Shown in pieces: positions 56,680-64,000 of a DNA stretch of 64,000 nucleotides (positions within the stretch are counted from its first letter, which is position 1; the number at the start of each line of letters is the position of its first letter). The stretch covers positions 3,658,001 to 3,722,000 of the forward strand of contig OY744472.1 of the NCBI GenBank assembly GCA_963556145.1. Reading direction: 5' to 3'. Both the position numbers and the translations under genes were made by a program. The notes beneath the pieces were generated by a model. That model ran no database searches. It saw only the letters and a list, made by a program, of their open reading frames with translations, and had not been told where the DNA came from. The DNA is from Hygrocybe punicea (taxonomy: Eukaryota; Basidiomycota; Agaricomycetes; Agaricales; Hygrophoraceae).

Positions 56680-59068
56680 CTACTTCGCGTAAAAGATGGC
56701 GGGCGGCACGACAGTGGGACCAATCCGAATGGGTGCAAGTGTAGTTGTAGCTGTAGATACTGGCAATGGAGGCATGTTCTCATTCTGCACGTTTGAACCG
56801 CGAGAGGGATGTAAAGGACATTTCTCCCGGTTACTGGCTGTCAAGCAAATGTCAGGCTGAGGTGAAGTGCACTGAATTAAATATGTACCAATATGACCTT
56901 CCATCTTACAAGTCCCGCACTTATTGCGCCATTTGGGTTTGTTGGCTACAGGAACGGGTCCATCAATGATGCTTTGCAGCGGCTGGGTTCGTGCTTGCAA
57001 AGGCGCTGAAGTCGTCAACGGTGTCAAGTTGGAAACGATACGGTATCTTTTCAGCATGCCCAACACGTCCTCCATGTATTCCGTGGCCCATTTCCACTGC
57101 GTCTCCCGTGACAGGTGGTCCAGCGTCTCAATTTTACCAAAATGGGCGCAGTCGATGATGCGATCAATGATGTCGTCGGCCATGATAAGGCCAGGGCCCA
57201 TCATGTCCAACGCCGATCGTCCAAACTTCTCCTCCGTTGCACGTTTGCGAAACTCATGGAGGGCAAGCGCCAGATCACGGTCTTGCTTGCAGGGTTCGTA
57301 GGCCTTGGGTCGGGACCGGCTGGGGGGAGGTTTTGGGCGAAGGTGCATGTCGGGGGGAGCGAAGTCCATAAACGCTGTCGGTAGGCAACCCTCGCAGCAC
57401 ACAATGGGTTCAGTGTATATGCAACGAGGACAGCCAGTTGGGAGATCAGGACGGCAGTCCAGATGATCCGAGGCTTTATGTAATAGTGAGTAAACGGTCA
57501 CACATACGTACACAAGGACGACCCACCTAGGCCTGCACACCCAAAATATATCCGTACTGGTTTTCTAAAACATTGCAGGTGCGCTCGCATATTCGTGTTA
57601 ATAAAGTCATCCATTACCGGCTCTATTTCCTTGACTTTGCCCTTACTCATTCGCGATTCCGCAGGTAAATGATTATACACCATCTGAAGTCTCGCCTCAA
57701 CAACTGCATCGTCTTCGACCACGGTCTCAGGTGGAGGGATGTTGGGGATAGACTCGGTGGGTGCTGAGTGTGTGGGCCGCTTTCTTTTGGTGACTCTTGA
57801 CTCCAGCTTCTCGTCAGCTTTTCGCTTCTTCTCCTGCAGGCGTATTGCCTTCTCTGCTATAGTCGTGTCAAAATACTTGGGCTCCACAATCAACACAGCT
57901 GTGGCTGTCAGTGCCATGTTGCGCCCTGCCCGTCCGAACCGCTGCCAAAGTGTACAGAAATCGCAGGTGACCCTCCATTGGATCACAAGCTCTATGTCCG
58001 GTATGTCCAAACCTTGTAAAGCTGTCAGCTACATCAGATAGCGAATGTCACCCACTAACCATCCCGAAGGAATCTGTGGTGAGGAAACCCCAAGTACGTC
58101 CGTTCTTGAGCTCCTCGCATCCATCTTCGCGGTATTCTGCTGACATCTCCAAATTAAACCATTTTATCAGGTTGCGTTTATTGACCGGCAAGCGGTTACA
58201 TAGGAACTTTGCAGCACGCACTGACTCCGCAATGTTGTCAAAGAAGACAAGAAACTTCGGTGGCTTCCATATTTCTGGGATGTCATCTGGAATCAAAAAC
58301 GCGATGTCCAGAAAACTATTCGCAGGGTGCATCATCTTTCGGACTGTGAGTCGAATGTTCGGCCAATCATTAGACCTATGCATTATGAATGCTTTATCCC
58401 AGCGGATCTGTAGTGTCTCCATGACGTCGTGAAGCACCAATGTCGGGAGTGTAGCCGATGTCACGTAAAAGCGAATGGATTTTGGCAACAGGTAACGGAG
58501 GCGTTCAACCTGGCGGAACTCGGGGCGGAACGTGCTCCATTTGCTGATGCAGTGTCCTTCATCAAAGGTAAATGCAATAAGTTTGCTCATGAATTGATGG
58601 TTTTTCCACAGGTGCTCAAAACCTCCGCCAGGTTTCATGAGATTCTCTATATTAGTCATGATCGCTCGATACTTTAAATTTGCAATATCCTGGTGAGTAG
58701 CAGTGTGATCAGTGGGACGGAATCATTGCGGACACACTGACTCTGAAATTGGCAGGGGTTGCTGTCTCGGCTGTGATGGATATAGCAGGAATGCCGTGTT
58801 TTGCAAGGCTGGCCACATTCAGAGTACCAAGAAGATTGAGGGGCGTGCAAATAATTTGGATGCCATCCGGTACAGCTAGGAGAGGTATCCAGAAGGTGAG
58901 CGTTTTGCCGGATCCTGTTGCTGAAGTCAAAATGACATCCTTGTCTCCTGTCAGGATAGCTTGCACAATTGAGACCTGCCAATGGCAAGGATTCTGACCC
59001 AGATTTTTTAGAGTTTTTTCTCGGAGTTCTTGAAGTAGTGAGGATGGTCCAGAGGAGCTCGGAGACAT
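56680..59068 (-). CDS. RecQ-like superfamily II DNA helicase, four exons, intact
   Basis: Exons: 59068-58742, 58689-58060, 58028-57527, 57473-56680; the phases agree and give 750 residues without a stop. Motif I TSATGSGKT has Lys55. Motif II reads DEGH at 152-155, in FDEGHCISKWS (usual RecQ is DEAH). Motif III SAT lies in YVTSATLPT. The second RecA-like domain has TTDSFGM, LDIPDIELVIQW and motif VI QRFGRAGR. After a charged linker comes a Cys-rich tail (CPRCIYTEPIVCCEGC; CGTCKMEGH...C), a probable zinc-binding region. An odd LTALQ insertion at the third exon border may be a splice choice. In the element it would unwind DNA during transposition. This is a mobile-element helicase, not a host repair RecQ. 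Confidence 0.82.
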
Positions 59069-59149
59069 TTTTCGAAGAGGCTGGAGAAATTATTTTACAA
59101 AAATACTGTATTAGGAGTTATCGAAATCTTTGTTTACAAATGTTTTCTG

Positions 59150-60240
59150 CAAGCCTCTGTAGAGAAACAGCCGAGTTGCCATAGAACCCCATAGAACAGT
59201 AATCAAACCTATAGCTGCCCATAGATGGCCTCCTGTTATATAGCACCCCATAGGTCTACACAGAGAACACATTCCACTATACAATACTATACGAGGGGTA
59301 CACACTCTCTACATCTATACCAGAGGTAGGGTTTGTACATTGCTATACAGGGAGTAGGCTATTCTATGCATCCATACCAAGCACTGGGTACCCCGTACCA
59401 CTTGGCATATGCTGGGGGGTTTTTGATCCCGTGCGGTACGGGTAGCCTTATCGGGTAAGAATTGAACTTGAACAAGTTCACAACACCGTGACTGCCAGTG
59501 GTGAGGACGAGCAGAACGGTGACCATTCTGCTCAAGGTGAGTCTTTATTTTGTCTTCTTATACATTTTCCTAAGTGTTTGCTTTCCTAGAATACTGATTA
59601 TTCACCGCAACAGCGGTCAGCAGCAGCAACAACCTCAACCAACACCAGCCAACTTCAACACCAGTCAATGCCAGCCAACGCCAGCGGCAATGGGCAGCAA
59701 CCACGGCAGCGGAAACGGTAGCAGCAACGGCAGCAGCTGCGACCACCACAGCAGCAACAGCAGCGGCAGCGGCAACAACAGCAACAGCGGCAACGGCAGC
59801 CTGAGCAGCAGCAGCGGCAACCCCATACCCCCTCGCTCAGGTGCTGGCGCCCAGCACCCACGCCCAATGGCGTGAACGCACGATGAATGGCGGCAGACAG
59901 GTAGGTGGTGGGATGGCGGGGCTGCAGCAGCCGAACGAGGGGGCGAGGTGAGGGCACAAACAGCAGGAGGCAAATACGAAGGATGGCAAGGCAAGGGTAG
60001 GGCGCTTTGCCCTGTCCTCTCTTTAATTTACTGTTCTCAATGTATTAATACTTTGTATATAATACACGGGTTGTCACAAGTAGCGCAACGACCTCTTATT
60101 ACCCACTACCCGTCGCTTTACCTGACCCGCAGTCGGGGGTACGGTGTTCTTATCGGATACGGGGATATGCACGATATTAATCTTATCGTCGTGTTTTAGG
60201 GTAATGTATGGGATTTTCACTTGAAGGCTAAAAACAGGAG
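59150..60240. repeat. GC-rich low-complexity block with one intron-like cassette
   Basis: 59,180-59,380 has repeated CCATAGA and CTATAC motifs. From about 59,420 to 60,180, a GGTACGGGTAG-type sequence at each side surrounds CAGCAGCAACAA/CGGCAGCGG tracts and an intron-like cassette (GTGAGTCTTTATTT...CCTAAG...TTTCCTAG, 59,537-59,589). It resembles the hAT-type interiors, but I could not prove terminal repeats. The 125-codon Ser/Asn-rich frame is a composition artefact. Confidence 0.5.
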
Positions 60241-61208
60241 GCGGAGGGTAATGGCTATCTATTCACAGTGCAATAACTAGATAAAAAAATTAGAAACACG
60301 TCATTCAAGTTGAACGTGTGATGATGAACGTACTGCTAAAATGATTTAATGCGAATCGGATTGTCTTTGCCTGAATCGCGTAGCATGGCGGACGAGTCTT
60401 CGTGTTATTAATAAATAAATGGGCAAAGAGAAAAAAGATATCCGTGTAATTGCGTACCGAAGAAACCGTTTAATAAACTCATAAATCGCCGTTACGCGAT
60501 TATATCCGGATATCCTTGTGATTGCATACCGAAGAATTTGTTTGGCGAACATCATCGCGTGGTTTTCCCTGGTACGAGGTGCAGGTGGCGGCAGGTGAGG
60601 GTAGTTATTGATAGAAATATATATGTTAACGATGTCGCGCCCGACATCGTTGAACTGACTGTGTTGGATGATGGTGGTCATGTAGGTGAGGAGCGCACAA
60701 ATACAAACACAATATGATGCGTGTAAACAATATGTGCAAACGAATGGATGCATAACCAATAGTCTGGGATGGCAGATGCAACTGGACACGTCATTAGCAG
60801 GGATTGGTTCTCAGATTATAATAAGCACATACAAGGACATCAGAAGCTTGATGTATAGCTCTGAAAACCATTGCTTTAGATCAACGTGGAACCAGTGCAC
60901 CCTCCTACCCAACTGGGTTCAGAACGCAAAATCACACTGTTTTATGACGTGTTTTGGTGCCTTCGAAGTCAGTTTACAGTGCTCACATTTCGTTATCAGC
61001 CCAGGCTATGGATTTCAGTCCGGCAGATAGTCTGCTGTTGTGAGAGCCCTCACTTCTGGAGGAAAAGATACACATTGAATTGTCTTCAGGCCCGCAATAA
61101 CAGAACAACGGTGGACAATGGCAACGTCTAGTCCAAATTCACGGCCAGTGTTCCCCCAGGAACTTTGACGAAATGAGCATCTACAAGAATGTGAGATCAT
61201 TGCGTACA
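60241..61208. other. Unannotated DNA, probable left part of the second Plavaka element
   Basis: CGTACCGAAGAA and TTACGCGAT motifs repeat twice at 60,400-60,540. I see no gene. A terminal repeat cannot be identified because the right end of the element lies outside the window. Confidence 0.4.
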
Positions 61209-61861
61209 TCAATATGGAAGAAATTTTTTACCTTTGTATCTTCTGACTTTAGGGGATTTATGCGTGTAAATTTTTTTCAAAGCCTGCATGTGCCCGCTTT
61301 GTTTGACTTTATTCCGAGCTGATCCCACTTTCATGTCAGCTTCATCTAGTTTCCGTTTGACTTTGCTAGCTCGGATGACATATAGCTTCGAACGAAGTCG
61401 AGATTCCTTAAGCCGAAGACCAGCCAATAAAGTCTCTGCTCGGCAGATGCTACGACGTGTGTATACGACTCCAAGGAGGTATTGTGCTTCGTCTAAAGTC
61501 TCTGGAAGAGGGTCTGTGTCTGAGTTGTCAACTTCCTGAAAGAATGAAAGAATGAGTTTTCTAACAGCCAACTAGTGCTCATGCTTGCCTCGGAGTGGTA
61601 GGAACAGTGGTCAGTTTCATTGCCGAAGAGTGATGATGCCGCATCAGAATCATTTCGATCTGTGGGAAAGCCAGCTGTTGAGAGAAATGTTCAACGACTG
61701 CAGAAGGTAAGAAAAGAGATCTGACCGAATTGTGTGCCAGTGTCAGCTGGGATTAATGGAGTACCAATTCTCAGTGAGTTGCCCTTCGCGCTTGAAGGGG
61801 GAGCAGATAGAGCTGTTTCGGATACATAGTCGGATACGCGGCCAGATGCACGTTGCGACAT
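61209..61861 (-). CDS. Companion gene of Plavaka element 2, small basic protein
   Basis: Exons: 61861-61726, 61674-61589, 61535-61209; the phases agree and give 182 residues. The N-terminus is Ser-rich (MSQRASGRVSDYVSETALS) and the middle acidic (NDSDAASS; EVDNSDTDPLPETLDEAQYLL). The C-terminal 90 residues are helical and strongly basic (RSICRAETLLAGLRLKESRLRSK; ASKVKRKLDEADMKVG; KSPKVRRYKGKKF), suggesting DNA or RNA contact. The second intron uses a GC donor (GCAAGC). It starts 128 bp from the divergent transposase ATG, the same arrangement as in element 1 though the protein is unrelated. The function is unknown. Confidence 0.6.
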
Positions 61862-61989
61862 TCTAGTACAGGTTGAAAAGTGGTAGTTGATACAGGAAAC
61901 ACGTGGTGATTTCTTTGTGTGTTCTTTGGTCACTTGCAATAGACAACCATCTGACTCACTGTTACCGCCAACGACTCAGACCAGCTTAT

Positions 61990-64000
61990 ATGGCTCGCTG
62001 TCCACGGTGTTCCAAAGCTTTCAAGACGCAAGCTCGTGTACTTCAGCATATGAATCACCCTCAGTTGGCTTGTGTCCACTTCCTCGACGAACTGGTTCAC
62101 ATTTCAGAACCTCTATCAAACCAAGACATTAACCAGGCACATACCAGTCATCCTGATGCATCTCCAAGTCCCATATCCTTGGATCTTCCTGTAGATCCCA
62201 GCGAGCCCAGAGATATTTCAATGGGGGACTCAGACTGCGAGTTTTTCTCTCAAAGAATGATCTGACATTGGCTTGACACACTGTTCATAATCACAGGTTG
62301 CCAATTGAATGAGCGAGGCTATTATGTAGAGGAATTCTCTGGGGCTTCCCAGACGTTTGGAAGAGGTCGCACATTCTTGGACGAGTTCAATGCAGATGCG
62401 TTCAGCGAGCAAAGGATAACCAATTTATATTATCCCTTTGCATCGAAATCAGAATGGGAATTAGCTTCATTTCTGTTGCAATCATCTCTGAGCATACCCG
62501 ACCTGAATAAATTTCTTTCTCTTAAATCAGTACGTTATCTGCTTCAGCGTTGAACACACAGAGTATTGACGGCCAATACTCACGTTTTGCCAGGTGCTGT
62601 CTCTTCGACTGTCATTCTCTACTGCCAAGGAGCTTCGCGGCCGAGCAGAATTACTCCCTGCTGGTCCGAAGTGGAGCTGCACGCCATGGTCAACCGTGTA
62701 TCCTATGAAAACACCAGTCCATCTATTCCACCGTGATTCCCTCGAATGCATTCAGTCTATCTTGCATAGTCCACACATAGTAGACCATGTCCACTATTCA
62801 CCGCTCCGCGTTTTCAAGACGGCTGAAAAGTTGGTCAGGGTTTACAGTGAGTGGCGGACCGGCGATGTTGCATGGGATATGCAGGTGTGTATATCTGCAT
62901 TTTCACTGGGCGAATTCAACTAATGATATCAGAGTCAACTTCCACCTGGTGCCACCCTTTTGGGAACAATTTTGTCTTCCGATAAAACCAATATATCCGC
63001 GATGACTGGCAATTGTGTTGCCCACCCGCTCCTCATCAGTCTCGCAAATTTGGACTTGGACTTCCGCATGAAATCATCCCATCGTGCATTCCTGTTGTTG
63101 GCTCTCCTACCAATTTCAAAGTTCATTCACCGGAATAAGAAAATACGGGGCGTCCTTGGATACCGCCTCTTTCACGAATGTTTCGACTTCATCATGCGCC
63201 CACTCAAGATAGCAGCTTTGATTGGCGTAATGATGAATGATCCATTAGGCTATCGTCGGTATTGTTTCACGCCTCTTGCTAGTTGTATTGTCGACACCCC
63301 GGAGTCAGCATTATATGCTTGTGTCGGTGGAAAAACATCATCAGTGACGATGGCAACCTTCAAGACATTTGGTAATGCCACACGTCACGAACCTCGCACT
63401 GCATCGACTACGCTTGCTCAGCTCCAAGCCATTGAGGCTGAAGCCAATCCCTGGGATCTCCCAAAGTATATTGCCAAAGCGAAGAAGTTCCGTTTGAATG
63501 GAGTTCACCGTCCGTCTTGGAGGGACTGGCCACTCGCTGAACCATCTCTGTTTCTAACACCCGAACCCCTTCATCACCTTCATAAGATGTTTTGGGATCA
63601 CGATGCAAAATGGTCTATTCATGCATTGGGTGAGGAGGAAATCGACTTCCGTTTCTCTGTCCTACAACCCCACACAGGCTTCCGTCATTTCAAGGAAGGG
63701 ATCTCTGAGGTTAAACAAGTGACAGGGCGGGAACACCGTGATGTACAACGGTATATGATTGGCGTCATTGCTGGTGCTATCCCGAAGGACCTCCTCGTCG
63801 CTCTTCGTTCCCTGATGGACTTCCGTTATATTTCCCAAGCCCGTGAGCTGGACGATGAAAGCTGTAACCGCATGATAACTGCATTAAAGGAATTTCATGA
63901 TCACAAGACTGCCATTACCGACGCTCATCTTCGAGTTGGAAAACATGGAAAACCAATTGAAGACTGGTGGATACCAAAACTTGAACTGATGCAAAGCATT
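61990..64000 (+). CDS. Plavaka transposase 2, partial at the window edge
   Basis: It starts MARCPRCSKAFKTQ with a C2H2 finger (C-x2-C-x12-H-x3-H). Later exons are about 62299-62529, 62594-62884 and 62933 to the window end. The core reads LPPGATLLGTILSSDKTNISAMTGN, HPLLISLANLDLDFRMKSS, RGVLGYRLFHECFDFIM, YCFTPLASCIVDTPES, FRLNGVHRPSWRDWPLAEPS, MFWDHDAKW, FRFSVLQPHTGFRHF, KQVTGREHRDVQRY. It is a well-conserved Plavaka subtype distinct from element 1. From 62,933 to 64,000 the frame has no stop. The first intron (near 62,230-62,297) has no clear GT donor, so either the model or the gene is damaged there. Confidence 0.8.

Larger units (their letters stand above)
53895..59146. mobile_element. AcademH-like element: DUF6589 transposase plus RecQ-like helicase
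   Basis: An 18-bp inverted repeat, AAAACATTTGTAAACAAA, occurs at 53,895-53,912 and as its complement at 59,129-59,146. It encloses just the two convergent genes. From memory, a DUF6589-type DDE transposase paired with a superfamily II helicase is the signature of the AcademH lineage of Academ transposons, described in fungi and animals. Length is about 5.25 kb. The exact ends and the 3-4-bp target duplication cannot be fixed by eye. Short CCATAGA/CTATA repeats lie outside the right end (59,180-59,380). Confidence 0.7.

Noticed and set aside
59498..59875. Ser/Asn/Gly-rich 125-codon protein
   Set aside because: It is a low-complexity CAGCAGCGGC tract in a repeat block, and the frame crosses an intron-like cassette.

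Overview
The window is nuclear DNA of a filamentous fungus, most likely an Agaricomycete (mushroom-forming basidiomycete). This rests on dense short introns of about 50-60 bases (GTAAGT-like donors, CTAAC/CTGAC branch sites), a TPR-CHAT protein, and mobile elements typical of these fungi: two Plavaka elements, a KDZ relative, an AcademH-like helicase/DUF6589 pair, a two-gene Tc1/mariner and several hAT-type non-autonomous elements. No rRNA, convincing tRNA or CRISPR array is visible.

Layout. 1-11,100 is a nested mobile-element graveyard: a repeat-family gene (minus strand) split by a 2.3-kb LTR element, a multi-exon plus-strand gene split by a hAT element, then a 3.56-kb Tc1/mariner element whose transposase is split by a second hAT element. 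11,511-15,929 is an open TPR-CHAT gene. 15,930-22,840 has no convincing gene; it holds degenerate repeats, two TA-flanked MITEs, GC-rich low-complexity DNA and a third hAT element with a perfect 8-bp target duplication. 22,844-25,324 is a nine-exon AAA ATPase whose exon phases all agree. 25,350-37,100 is again mobile: a foldback element inside a hAT-like element, a 5'-truncated KDZ transposase, a 1.1-kb minisatellite, and a Ty1/copia remnant split by a hAT element. 38,320-44,498 is a Plavaka element with transposase and a divergent companion gene. 45,250-51,640 is the host-gene island: an FHA-RING (Dma/CHFR-like) ubiquitin ligase, a secreted GH30 glycosidase, and a multi-pass membrane protein with one frameshift. 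53,895-59,146 is the AcademH-like element: an intact RecQ-like helicase converging on a DUF6589 transposase that has one stop codon. 61,209-64,000 is a second Plavaka transposase, open to the window edge, with its own divergent companion.

How the parts relate. The host genes (CHAT, AAA, FHA-RING, GH30, membrane protein) look like independent single-copy genes and form no evident pathway. The mobile elements are more structured. The Tc1/mariner element drives its two genes from two nearly identical 90-bp inverted repeats. Both Plavaka transposases sit head-to-head with unrelated accessory genes. Four hAT-type elements share a hairpin around an ACGTCAATTGACGT-like palindrome and carry intron-like cassettes. 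Many transposase genes are broken by single stops that fit C-to-T changes, suggesting recent inactivation.
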